Shown one piece after another: positions 20,344 through 31,130 of a stretch of DNA of 64,000 nucleotides. This DNA is from Bretschneidera sinensis (lineage: Eukaryota; Streptophyta; Magnoliopsida; Brassicales; Akaniaceae): assembly GCA_023935145.1 (NCBI GenBank), contig CM043703.1, positions 25,691,727-25,755,726 on the forward strand, given 5' to 3'. A program made the position numbers and the translations under genes. The notes under the pieces are model-generated. The model made no database searches. It had not been told where the DNA came from and saw only the letters and a program-made list of their open reading frames with translations. Numbering within the stretch: the first letter of the stretch is position 1; each line of letters opens with the position of its first letter.

Positions 20344-21275
20344 ATGTCTTCCTCATCTCCTTCCTCCTCTACTAGTACTGAAACACATGTTCCCAACCAT
20401 CCCTCTATTATCTTCGTGTCTAATATTGTTATTGTCAAACTTAATCAAGACAATTATCTTCTCTGGAAAGCACAGATAGTGCCTTATTTCAGAGGTCAGG
20501 ATATCTTCGGGTACATTGATGGTACCACAACAAAACAAGCCACAACCATTTCTATCTCTAACTCTGAAACCGAGGTTATTTTTGAAATACTAAATCCTGC
20601 TTACACTCAGTGGGTGCATCAGGACAACCTCATTCTTAGCACGCTTATATCTTCACTCGTTGAAGGGGTGCTTGCTCAGGTAGTCAACTATACAGCATCA
20701 AACACTGTCTAGCGTGCTCTAGATGAAACTTTCACTTCCAGGTCTAGTGCGCAAATTGTCCAAATACGCACATAATTGGCCACTGTAACTAAGGGTAGCC
20801 AATTTTTCACCAACTATTTTCTCTTCATTAAAAGACTTACAGATGAGTTAGCCATTGCAGGACAACCTATGACTCGTGATGATATTATCACTTACGTGCT
20901 TGTAGGATTAGGCCATGAATATGACAGCTTCATGGTACCTATCTCTGCCCGTACTGACACTGTGACACTCGAAGAAATTTATTCTCTCTTATTGACCACT
21001 AAAGCTCGTCTTTCTCGACATCAACTTGCCCCTGCAATCCAGCAAGCCTCTGCAAATGTTGCTAAATGACAATCCCAGTCTTTTGCAAGAAGTGGACGCG
21101 GTGGTGCTCGAAGAAGGGGGCGTGAAAATCGTGGTGGCTTCAATTCTTCTAACTGTAACAATGATCAGTCTCCTATTATTTGCCAGATTTGTAGTAAACT
21201 AGGACATTCTACTCAGAAGTGTTATCATAGATTTGATATTTCTTATCAAGACTCTCCAAAACCAGCACCTAAACA
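20344..21275 (+). pseudogene. Copia gag (UBN2/Retrotran_gag type)
   Basis: The ORF opens with a Ser/Thr-rich start, then 'VKLNQDNYLLWKAQIVPYFRGQDIFGYIDG', a standard Copia gag entry. The capsid-like core continues after a TAG near 20711 and another stop near 20774, through 'LTDELAIAGQPMTRDDIITYVLVGLGHEYDSF' and 'TTKARL'. A Gly/Arg-rich stretch and a CCHC zinc knuckle (CQICSKLGHSTQKC, 21182-21225) follow after a stop at 21067. It would package element RNA, but it is inactive here. Confidence 0.85.
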
Positions 21276-22280
21276 GGCTACGGTAGCTGTGAATAATGGC
21301 AATTGGGAGACTGAGTGGCACGTTGATACAGGTGCAACCCATTATCTCACCAATGATGTATCTAATATGAACCTACAGAATGATGACTACAATGTTTTAG
21401 ATAATGTTCAAGTGGAAAATGGTCAAGGTTTTCAAATCTCTAAAACTGGATCCTCTAAAATTTCAACTGTTATTGCTACCTTTGTTCTTAACCAAGTTGT
21501 TCTTGTCCTTGAGATTCAAAAGAATTTAATATCTGTACAATAATTTTGTGTTGACAATAGTGTTTATTTTAAGTTTCATGCTCATTTCTTTCTTGTGAAG
21601 GACTACTCGGGAAAGGTCCTTCATCGAGGACATCTCAGTGATGGCCTCTATCAGTTCTCTACCAAATCGAGTCTCTTTCAAGCCTTTTCCAGTGTTCGTA
21701 TCTCTCTTCATGAGTGGCATCGTAGACTTGGACATGCCTCAGCTCTAGTCAACAAAAAATTTCTTTCCAGCATTGCCTTTCCAATATGGAAAAATAAGAT
21801 GCGCTCTGTGTACCCTGAATGCTAAATGGCTAAGAGTCACGACTTACCTTTTAAATCTTTTGTATTTGTTTCTTCCAAACCTTTGGATTTAATTTTAAGT
21901 GATGTATGGAGACCCGCATCTATGGTTTCTACCACTGGTGCCAAATATTATATAAGCTTTTAGATGATTATTCCAAGTTTCTTTGGTTATTCCCTATTAA
22001 ACTCAAGTCAGATGTTGAATAAATTTTTCTTAAGTTTCAAGCATATGTTGAAAAACATCATGAAAGAAAATAAAGGCCATCCAATATGATTAGGGCGGTG
22101 AATTTCGACGCTTGAACACTTATTTTAAAAATACTAGAATTAACTATCGGCTAGCTTGCCCTCATATTCATCAACAAAACGGTTCAATTGAACGTAAACA
22201 TCGACATATTGTCAAAGTAGGTTTAAGCATGTTGATACACTCGAATTTGTCAATGCTTTACTAGGAAGATGCCTTTCAAA
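21276..22280 (+). pseudogene. Copia protease and integrase
   Basis: The protease has an intact DTGA active site (WHVDTGATHYLTND, about 21316-21355). The pre-integrase zinc region follows (HEWHRRLGHAS near 21710) and then a broken rve core. The catalytic Glu region is legible at 22160-22200 as HQQNGSIERKHRHIV. Stops near 21541, 21824 and 21961 and several frame changes break the integrase. Function in relatives is cDNA insertion. Confidence 0.8.
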
Positions 22281-22285
22281 CTGCT

Positions 22286-22910
22286 GTGTATGTTATAAAC
22301 AGGCTTCCCACACCAGTTTTAAAGCAAAAATCAACTTATAAAAACCTATATAACCATTTGCCAGACTATTCCTTTATACATGTTTTTGGCTATGTATGTT
22401 GGCCTAACTTGAGACCTTACAATAAAAATAAACTCAATTTTAGCTCAAAAACATGTATATTCATTGGTTATAGTATTTTTCATCAAGGGTACAAGTGCCT
22501 CGATCTTTCTACTGGTAAGGTTTATGTTTCCAGACATATAATATTTGATGAAACACTTTTTCCTTACATCAAAGAAACCAATCCCAACTTCTTTACTGAG
22601 CAGCCATCACATTCTGTTTCTCTTCCACTTCAGATCAATGTTTCAAAATCTATGAGTTCGATAGATTTGTAGAATAACCATATTTCCATAAGCATACAAT
22701 CTGTACCTTGTTTGTCTCTTCCTACAGGAACAGATCAAGACACATATACATGGCATGCTACTGCAGAATTCCAGTCTGCTATGATTCCAGCCCAACCTGT
22801 TAGCATATTGCCTGTTTCATAGCTGATACCTGCCTCTCCCAACTGTGTAACAAACAGTCACTCTATGACAACAAGATCAAAGAATAACATTCATAAACCT
22901 CGTCAACCAA
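22286..22910 (+). pseudogene. Copia integrase C-terminus and linker
   Basis: The open stretch 22286-22672 has the conserved Copia block after the integrase core (YVINRLPTPVL, FGYVCWPNLRPY, FIGYSIFHQGYKCLDL..VYVSRHIIFDE). It is followed by a Ser-rich variable linker with stops to about 22860 and then the TTRSKN start of the RT region. Confidence 0.8.
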
Positions 22911-23125
22911 CTGATGGCTGTATTTGGTATTCACTACCTCAAGCATTGTTAGCTGAAAGTAGTAATACAGCCATGGAACCTACATCTTATATTGAGGCAT
23001 CAAAGTCTGCTCACTGGCGAGAACCAATGAATAAAGGGTTTTCTGCTTTGCTACAAAATGGTACTTGGTCTTTGGTTTCACCTTCAGCTGAAGCCAACAT
23101 TATGGGATGTCGATGGGTCTACAAA

Positions 23126-23167
<42 letters not shown>

Positions 23168-23900
23168 TGAAACTATTGAGCGTTACAAAGCTCGACTAGT
23201 CGCCAAGGGATTTCACCAACAAAAAGGAATCGACTTATCTGAGACTTGTAGTCTAGTCATCAAACTTGTAACTATTCGCATAGTGCTTCCATTGCAATTT
23301 CTTATAATTGGCCTATAAAGCAACTAGATGTGCAAAATGCATTCTTGCATGGTGATTTGCAAGAAGAAGTATTCATGTCTCAACCACAAGGCTATATTCA
23401 TCCTCAATATCCAAATCATGTCTGTAAGTTACATAAATCGCTTTATGGTTTGCGGCAAGCTCCAAAAGCTTGGTTTTCTAAACTTTCAAACAAGCTCAAG
23501 TCCTTAGATTTCCATGAAAGTAGAGCTGATACATCACTTTTTGTTTTTAGAACAACAACAATTATTGTTTATATTCTCTTTTATGTTGACGATATCTTGA
23601 TAACGGGCTCAAGTTCAGCTGCAATCAATAGAGTGATTAATTGCTTAAAAGACATGTTTGCTGTCAAAGACTTGGGTTCTCTAAATTCTTCCTTGGTGTA
23701 GAAGCACTTCGATGTTCTGATGGCCTTTATTCTAACTCAGTGCAAGTATATTGTTGACTTATTTAAACAGAGCAACATGGATAAGGCCAAACCTTGTAGT
23801 AGTCCAATGACATCTAATTGTCACCTTAATTCTACAGATGGAAAAACCTTATGAGGATGCAAGTCTCTATCGAAGTATTGTCGGTAGCCTGCAATATCTT
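22911..23900 (+). pseudogene. Copia reverse transcriptase with 37-base A insertion
   Basis: RT landmarks are [85 protein letters not shown] and the catalytic YVDD (YILFYVDDILITG, near 23585). The usual short Lys/Arg linker between VYKVK and ERYKARL is replaced by an A run at 23129-23165, which also shifts the frame. Other stops follow. Confidence 0.85.
23129..23165 (+). repeat. (A)37 homopolymer inside RT
   Basis: There are 37 consecutive A bases where relatives have a short Lys-rich linker. It encodes a Lys run in two frames. Confidence 0.9.
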
Positions 23901-24655
23901 GCATTTACAAGGGCCTAATTTAGCATTTGCTGTACACAAAGTCAGCAAATTCATGCATAGGCCTCTTGATTCACACTGGCTTACAGTCAAGCAAATATTG
24001 CACTATCTTAATCATTCACTTTCTACAGGTTTTACTAATCACCAAAGCTAAGGATTTTAGATTGCAGGCATATTCCGACTCGGATTAGGCAGTTGATAGG
24101 GATGATTGACGATCAATTAGTGCTTATTGCATATATATGGGATCCAACTTGGTCTCTTTGAGTTGCAAACAACAGCCTACGGTCACTTGAAACAGCACTG
24201 AGGCTGAATACAAGGCGCTAGCAAATACAGCAGCCGAAATTACATGGCTTAAATCAGTTTTATTTGAACTTGGTTTTCCTCTAAGACAAACTCCAATCCT
24301 ATGGTGTGACAATATTGGAACGACTTACCTTACCTCCAATCCTGTGTTTCATGCTAGAACAAAACACATCGAAATAGATTTTTACTTTGTTAGAGATCAA
24401 GTTTCTAGCAAACAATTGGTGGTTCAATTCATTTCCAATAGAGATCAGTTGACCGATGCTCTTACCAAACCATTACTACCAATAAAATTCAAACAAGTGC
24501 AAAACAATCTGAATGTTCGTGATCTACCTTCCAGATTGAGGGGGTATTTAGGGGATCAAGTAATTGTAGCTGAAGTCAAGACTGAAGATCAAAAAGATAA
24601 GGATCCTGAGTTATTGAAAAATATACAACCACATGAAGTGTCGAGATCATAGCAG
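23901..24655 (+). pseudogene. Copia RNase H and PPT
   Basis: Frames at about 23850-24050 (LQGPNLAFAVHKVSKFMHRPLDSHWLTVKQILHYL) and 24190-24530 give RNase H: TEAEYKALANTAAEITWL, LWCDNIG, NPVFHARTKHIEIDFYFVRDQV and TDALTKPL. A purine-rich GATTGAGGGGG near 24534-24545 is the polypurine tract region before the LTR at 24556. Several stops interrupt it. Confidence 0.8.
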
Positions 24656-24852
24656 CAAATCATGAAGATAACAACGAGGAGATACAATCTTGAGTGATTA
24701 AAATTGTATAGTTATAAGAGTTTGAATTATTCAATGTAAAAGTAGGAAATCAGTTGTAATTATATTAATATAAATTGCTACGTATGTTACACAAAAGATT
24801 ATGTAAAAAATCAAATATTTTCATAATACTCTTGTCTATCAATTATCTTTCA
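24556..24852 (+). repeat. 3' LTR of the small Copia element
   Basis: This is a 297-bp match to 20009-20305 with equal length and the same end motif. It is followed by TSD GACCT at 24853-24857. Confidence 0.9.
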
Positions 24853-24857
24853 GACCT

Positions 24858-25144
24858 CAATGACTAAATTAAGAAGCAAATGAATTAAATACTATATATC
24901 ATTATGATAAAAAATGCATTGTCACTAATATCATGAGTTGTTGTTTTTAGATCTCATCACAAGAGATTGGCATCACATTATTGCAGTCGCTATAGTGCAA
25001 AGTGCATTTATAAGGCGAGGTGGCCTTGTGTGATGCATGGCACTGTACTGGTTCTGGGACACGAGCATTGGTTATAGGTTTGCTGTGCTTGATTGCAGCA
25101 TTTCTTGATAGCCTCAAAATCATTCTGTTGGTTGAACCAAAGAG

Positions 25145-25194
<50 letters not shown>

Positions 25195-26138
25195 GCGCGC
25201 GAGTGCTGTCAACTTCTTAATATATTAAGGCATATACATCATTTTTGTATAGAAGATCTTAAGACGATTCAGTTGCAAAAGTAAATTAATGATCTATCCA
25301 ATAAATGAAAGGAGGGGATCATCAATACCATATTGGTCAATGGTACTAAAAATGAGATTTTTTTTAATATAAAAAAAGCATAAGACATTATTTTCAAAGT
25401 AAATTATGTTAATATCTTTAGGTAACGTATATTTTTAAATATTTTTTTTATATTTTTTGAATTTTTATTTATATTATTTTATAAAAAAATTAATTTTTTT
25501 TATTGGTGTAAGCATTTATATCTATGATAGAAAAATTTAATCACTTAAAATCTTATGAAATTAAATTTAATATTTCGTATTAAGAATATAAATGAAGGTT
25601 TAAAAAATATAAAAAAATATTTATAATTATAAATTATTTCAAAAGAAATCAATATAATTTATCCTTATTTTTAAATTACTTCAATCACATACAATAACAT
25701 GCATGTCATGCAAGCGACAGTTATGAAGCAAAGCAAAGAAAACCAATTAATCATATTCAATCTTGCCACAGAATATTGAGAATATATAGAATATGACACT
25801 CACATCATCCATTCAATCAAAATGCTAACTCATTAGTTAATTACAGTGCCAAAAGATGTTTTTTTATTTTTAAATTAAAATAATAATTTATTAATCAAAC
25901 TTCTACGTATTTTATTTATTTACTAGTTTATTGTCTAAATAGTACAAAAAGAGATGAAATTAAATGGGTTCCGTAGCAGTGCTCTATATAGAGCCCTCAG
26001 TTTTATGAGTAAAGACGAGAACTCTCAAATTTGTCATCCTTTAGTAACGCTCGGTCAGTTAACAAGTAACTTTACGACACTTGTAAAAGATTAATCTGAT
26101 AGATTATGATTTTAACTTTAAAAAAATTACTATTTAAG
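24858..26138. other. AT-rich spacer with an (AT)22 microsatellite
   Basis: No conserved coding sequence was seen. An (AT)n run covers 25147-25190 and is followed by GCACGCGCGCGAG, a Z-DNA-prone purine/pyrimidine alternation. A small palindrome CTCTATATAGAG lies near 25982. ORFs here are made of the AT repeat (Tyr-Ile runs). Confidence 0.6.
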
Positions 26139-26600
26139 TAAAAATAGGATTTTCCGAACAGCGCTCTAGTTTTGTTTCTTTTTTAGTGATCAAAATGGGC
26201 AAAGCTAAAAGGTTATCCCACTTTCTCGCCATAGAGCATTGAGTCTCAAATTTAAAGCAATCATTTGATTTATTGTGGTGTGTGTGTCAAAGATGGGTGG
26301 CAAAAATAGGATTTGCCGAACAGTGCTTTAGTTTTATTTTTTTTAGTGATTAAAATGGATAAAACTAGTATGTTATCCCACGTACTTGCCATGAAGCATT
26401 GAGCTTTAAATTTAGAGTAATCATTTATTTATTATATGGTATGGTGTCAAAGATGGGTGGCAAAAATAAGATTTTTTGAGCCGTGTTCAGTTTTGTTTCT
26501 TTTTTTTAGTGATCAAAATGGGTAAAGCAGGTAGGTTATCTCACATACTCTCCATGAAATATTGAGCTTCAATATATAAAGTGAGTTTGGAGAAATCTTT
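26139..26600. repeat. Three tandem copies of a 160-162 bp unit
   Basis: Copies start at about 26139, 26301 and 26461 with AAAAATAGGATT-like starts. They share GTGATCAAAATGGGTAAAGC, GGTTATCYCA, a CCATGAARCATTGAGCT block and, for the first two, a TCAAAGATGGGTGGC end. The spacings I measured are 162 and 160 bp. No coding potential was seen. Confidence 0.8.
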
Positions 26601-27374
26601 ACTGTACTTATATCGAGACCGAAACTAAAGATCACTTTATATTTTGTGCGATAAAAATATAATTTTAACACAACAAACACTTATAAATAGATTCGAATTC
26701 AAACATTTCAAACGACTCATATGGATGAGTTTTTATCACTTAAAAAAACGCTCGTTGAATGTTTTATTTTTTTTAATATATGTAATATTTTATTGGATTA
26801 ATTTAAATAAAAAAATTTTGTCTTTTGACAATTGAATATATATATATATATATAACCACTTTTTGGGTATGCTTTGTTTCCCAAGGACAATCCCACAGTC
26901 TAGAGCTGTGTTGTATTTTTGGCCGCAAATTGAAACCGCGTAAACCTCTAAATGACAAAAAACTTTTTAAGCACTAATTAATCATACAAAGTTCCAAGAC
27001 TTTTAAGATTTCTTGCAAGCAACTCTTCCTCAGCTTTTGACTTGCGTAGTTGGTGACGACTTTGAACAAACCACATAGACAGTTATAACTTTTTATTATA
27101 CTAATATATTATCTACACAGTCTCTCTACCACTCCTTTAGTTGAAAAAGGATAAATGGGGAACAAGTGTGGGAGTCTATCTTTTGTAATTTCAACCCAGA
27201 AAAAAATAAAGTGTTATTAGAACCATTATTTTGAACTACACCTGTCAATTTCCGTTAAGTAATCTGCTCATATTTTTAAAAGTAAAATTGATAAACTATT
27301 AATCAACATGCACGATGTATCATAAAATTACTTAATCTATTGTCTGAAAATCATTTTGGATGATCGGTTTTTAT
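26601..27374. other. AT-rich spacer
   Basis: Nothing was recognised apart from a short (AT)n at 26837-26853 and scattered T runs. Confidence 0.5.
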
Positions 27375-27382
27375 AATTCAAG

Positions 27383-27638
27383 TAGAGGTGATAAATGAAT
27401 CGGGTCAAGTTGAGTCATTCGAGTTTGGATCGGATCGAGCTTAAATCATATTGAGTCGCGAGTCATTTCAAATCAGGTTTGATAAAGTTCAGATAATTTC
27501 AATCTTTAATCATATCAGGTTGTAGATCGGATTCGAATCATATCAAGTTTCAGATCATATTATTTTGATGTATTTTTGGATTTAGACAAATTTAAACTGA
27601 ATCGGATTCTTAGATCGGATCTGATTTTGTCACATCTA
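27383..27638. mobile_element. hAT-type MITE, 256 bp, TSD AATTCAAG
   Basis: The element begins TAGAGGTGATAAA and its other end reads, reversed, TAGATGTGACAAA, an imperfect terminal inverted repeat. It is flanked by a perfect 8-bp duplication AATTCAAG (27375-27382 and 27639-27646), the size hAT transposases make. The interior is rich in GGGTC/GAGTC and GATCGGAT motifs. No ORF is present, so it depends on a transposase elsewhere. Confidence 0.88.
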
Positions 27639-27646
27639 AATTCAAG

Positions 27647-28921
27647 TAGCATTATTAAAAAAAAAAAAGAGTGCATTATTTTTTTTGAAGACCCTATTAG
27701 GCTAATACCACAAACACATTAGACATTTTGATTATTTTTGAGCTTCTGACCCACAAAAACAGAAGACCACCATATATTAAATATAATATTATAAAGGAAG
27801 AAAAAAAATGAGGGAGGGGGAATTTTGAAGCAGTACTATAGGAGTTTCCTTCTCATAAGGCTTAAACAACGTTAAGGGCCACCATAAATACAATACTAAT
27901 GATAAGGTCGGTTGCTGACACAATTAAAGGAATACTGGCCAACATCGTCGTCGGCAACATGAGTCACCGTCTCTAACCGGTAATGTCGCCGGTACAAATA
28001 TTTCACATGGACACCAACCATTGCAAGCAAATTGAAGCGTAAATTAAACCCTTTATTCCACTTAAGTGTGGTGATTAAATCAAATTTTCCTAAAGTGAAT
28101 ATGTGATTTAAGTGGAGGTTGTTTGGGTAATTTGAGTAAAAGAGGTTTTTGGTTGTTATATTACCAAAAAACCCATACTGTTTATTTTTAAAAGATATGA
28201 GGTTATAATTATCTGAAAAAAGTGAAAGGTAAATGAACATTTTTGCATGTGTCGACAAAATAAGTATATATTAAAACATGTATGATTTGATCTCTAATTG
28301 AGAGTTTGGATGAGAGTTCTCCAAACGTCGTTTATAGTAGAATAAAATAAAAAAAAATTAAGTACTAATATTTTTAACAGTAAAGATATTGAAACTTCAC
28401 TAATAATTTTAAAAAACTTCGTTGGTAAGTCCATATAGCTACTATTCATGTTACTAGTGAGGTAACCTAATAATTACCAATGAAATTTCGGATTAGATAT
28501 AAAAATGGGATTTTACACTCTATCCAAATAAGAATTTCACATTGAAACCCAAATCTTTTCATATTTTTTTACATTCACACCAGCAACAAATCAAAAACTT
28601 CAATTTCAGTAGCAAATAATATTTTTTTAAAATAAATACAAAATAATTTATCACTCAAATTCTTACATATATCACTCCGTTACTACATGTATTACGTAAA
28701 TTTAAATCATGATTCATTCAAATGTAATTAATGAACATTATATTATAAATTTATAATATAATATTACTCTTTGAAAGAACTCGAATTTTACAATCGAAGC
28801 TATGTAAAAGTTGCCACTTCAAATCCACACAGGGACTGAGTGCATTTAACTTCTACGACTAATTTAATTAATAACTCTCACCAAACCCACGTTCACACTT
28901 GATCATGACACCACCAGACTA
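27647..28921. other. 3' flank of the ACS gene
   Basis: AT-rich. A 120-codon minus ORF at 27896-28258 has no recognisable domain and I do not call it. AATAAA-like signals near the ACS stop are plausible, but a poly(A) site cannot be fixed. Confidence 0.5.
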
Positions 28922-30958
28922 TCATCGTTCATCGGGCTCCCGATGATCATGAAACGATAGCCGGAAAACCCACTTAGTGAGTGACGTCGCCGTCCTTTTT
29001 CTCAGAGTTTGGTGAATATAATTATTTCTACTACTAATTGTAATTTGATCGTTATTACAGATGGACTCCACGAATCCCTTCAATCTTTTCAACGACAGCT
29101 TTAAGGTATCCTCGGACATGTTAGCGAAGCAGACGCGAAACCAACCCGCTTCGTTGCAATGACAGGAGGAACCAGGCGAGATATTTAATCCCACATCGTA
29201 AACAATCTTCTTCCACAGCACCATTTCTGCTTCGAACGTGTCGGACTTCAACAAATGCCTCATGTCCACCCAACAAAACAACCCTGCATTGCTCTTTAAG
29301 CACTTGATACCCGCTTTTTCAAGACCCGAAACGAGCTTTTTGTGTCTTTGCCGAAGCCTTTTCTGATTCTCCGATATATACTTCTCGGTGAACTTCTTGT
29401 CGGAGAGCATAGCAGATAGAAGATACTGAGTTTGAGAAGAAACAAGGCCGAAGCTGGACATTTTGGTCGCTGCAGCGACAACTATGTCATCGTTGGAGTA
29501 AATCGCGCCAACTCGAAAACCAGGGAGACCTAAATCCTTTGAGAGGCTATAAACGACGTGAACTCGGTTCCAAACCTCAATGTTGTTTATTAATTCTCTG
29601 TCTTTTAAAACCTCCATTATGCTAACGAAGCCTGGAGAGTTAAAAACTGTCCCTGAATAAATTTCGTCGCTAATTAGATGGATGGCTTTAGAAGTAATGA
29701 AGTTGACGAGAAGGTTCAATTCATTTCGAGTCATTGTTGTGCCCAATGGATTTGAGGGGTTGGTGACTAAGACACCTTTAACCCTCAAGTTGAGTTTTTG
29801 TGCTTGTTGATAAGCTTCTTCAAGAGCCGACGCAGTGATTTGGAAGCCATTTGAGCTTGTACACTGTATTGGTACAATCTCTACCCCAGTTCGCCACTTG
29901 AGATCTCTATCAAATCTGCAAGAGACAAAGATAAAAAATTAATTAATTTATATATTATATCTTACGTTCCATGCATAAAAGGAGAGATACTTGAGACTGA
30001 AGTAATAGTGAAGAAATTCTTGGGTAGGATCAGTTTGACACGTTATCTTTTTTAATCTCGTTTATTCAACGCCTAGAATAATTTTTATTTTTCATTAATT
30101 TAGTAGCTTTACGTAATTATTATTATTTTTTGTTGTAATAATTGGAAAATTGACCAGAAAATTAATTTACATGTACGTACCCAGGATAGTACGGTGTAGG
30201 AAGAAGAAAGGCGTCGCCGGGTTCAGCAAGGCAAAACATGAGAGTCTCGTTAGCAGAGGTTGCTCCTGCGGTGAGGACTATGTTGTTTGGATCAAAAGTT
30301 ACTTTGTTTCCTCTTATTTCTGCCATGAATTCCACCAATGCCTGTTTGATGATATAGAAAAATTAAGTACGTTAGTAATTATTTATATTATGAAAAAATA
30401 AAAAATAAAAGGAAAAACTAATTGTTGGTTTTGTTGAATTATAAAATAAATAAATAAATAAACTATAAAATCTTACTTTCTTAAATGCAGGGAGACCATG
30501 ATAATCTTGGAAGAGAGCTAGCTCTCTGAATATCGATTGCCCTTCTCTCTTGAACCCGGCTGCGTCTGGGTTCTTAGCGAGCCATGACTCAAGTAGATCA
30601 AAGGAGAGCTGCAGTTACGAAAATGTAAGAGAGTGCGTGAAATTAAATTTAGTATCTCTAATTATAAGTAAATATATTTCCATAAGAGTATATTTTCTTT
30701 TCTCAAAAACAAATTTGTCAACTCGAGTTGATAACCGTTGCATCAAAACTCAAAAGAATTCGAGTAAGCTTGAGGGGTATAATAAAAAAGGATAATGTAT
30801 GGGTTTTTTACCTGATTCTCTGCAAGACCCATCTGAATGATCCCTGTCGGATTCTTAACCTCATCGTATGGGTTTTTCTCGTATTCCTGCCATCCTAAGA
30901 AGTATGAAGAATCTTGTCCGTGAGAGTTACACGTGGTTTTTTTTGACAACATTTTCAT
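28922..30958 (-). CDS. ACS: 1-aminocyclopropane-1-carboxylate synthase, type 2
   Basis: PLP enzyme that turns S-adenosylmethionine into ACC, the committed step of ethylene synthesis in the cytosol. It has four exons: 30812-30958, 30477-30608, 30181-30341 and 28922-29915. All introns are GT-AG, giving 477 codons with all frames joining. Motifs: [11 protein letters not shown] near residue 45, [17 protein letters not shown] near 120, [18 protein letters not shown] (Asp230), the PLP lysine in [14 protein letters not shown] (Lys273), and FRVCFANM near the end. The tail [16 protein letters not shown] is the TOE degron plus CDPK serine of type-2 ACS. In relatives it is bound by ETO1/EOL for degradation, so control is likely through protein turnover. 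The start at 30958 is the first of two ATGs (MKML) and matches relatives. It looks intact. The extra His in the tail (HDHREPDER versus the usual HDREP) is small but visible. Confidence 0.95.
29916..30180 (-). other. ACS intron 3
   Basis: The 265-bp GT-AG intron has donor GTACGT at 30180 and acceptor TTGCAG at 29916. It splits the Gly codon of the PYYPG motif (phase 2), a position conserved in ACS genes. Confidence 0.9.
30342..30476 (-). other. ACS intron 2
   Basis: The 135-bp GT-AG intron is in phase 0 between AFKK and ALVEFM. Its donor is GTAAGA and its acceptor AAACAG. Confidence 0.9.
30609..30811 (-). other. ACS intron 1
   Basis: The 203-bp GT-AG intron is in phase 0 directly after LAENQ. 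Its donor is GTAAAA and its acceptor CTGCAG. Confidence 0.9.
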
Positions 30959-31117
30959 TTTTGCTCTTAGTAGATCTCTCTCTGTTTTAACAAAAGTGTT
31001 TCAAATTCAATATCCTTTTCGAAGAACTTTAGGTAGAAGGAAATAAGATTTTGAGAGGAAATTTGAAGAAGAAGAATTTGGTTTTTGTTGTAGTGGAGAG
31101 GTGTATTGCAAATGTAG

Positions 31118-31128
31118 CATATATATAG
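31118..31128 (-). promoter_or_regulatory. TATA box of the ACS gene
   Basis: The minus strand reads GGCTATATATATGC about 160 bases upstream of the ATG, which leaves a 5' UTR of roughly 130 bases that is CT- and A-rich. No other clear TATA lies between it and the start. Confidence 0.7.
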
Positions 31129-31130
31129 CC

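Larger units (their letters stand above)
20009..24852 (+). mobile_element. Complete small Ty1/copia element with broken frames
   Basis: The 4844-bp element has 297-bp LTRs at both ends, a perfect 5-bp TSD GACCT (20004-20008 and 24853-24857), and a PBS directly after the 5' LTR. Gag, protease, integrase, RT and RNase H are all in order on the plus strand. By eye the LTRs differ at about 30 of 297 positions (near 10%), so it is old. About ten stops or frameshifts and a 37-base A run in RT inactivate it. The gag style suggests the Ale/Retrofit group, with limited certainty. Confidence 0.92.

Noticed and set aside
25020..25284. ORFs with Tyr-Ile runs
   Set aside because: They read through an (AT)n microsatellite.
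27896..28258. 120-codon ORF on the minus strand downstream of ACS
   Set aside because: No recognisable domain, no splice or promoter context, and composition like surrounding AT-rich DNA. I treat it as chance.
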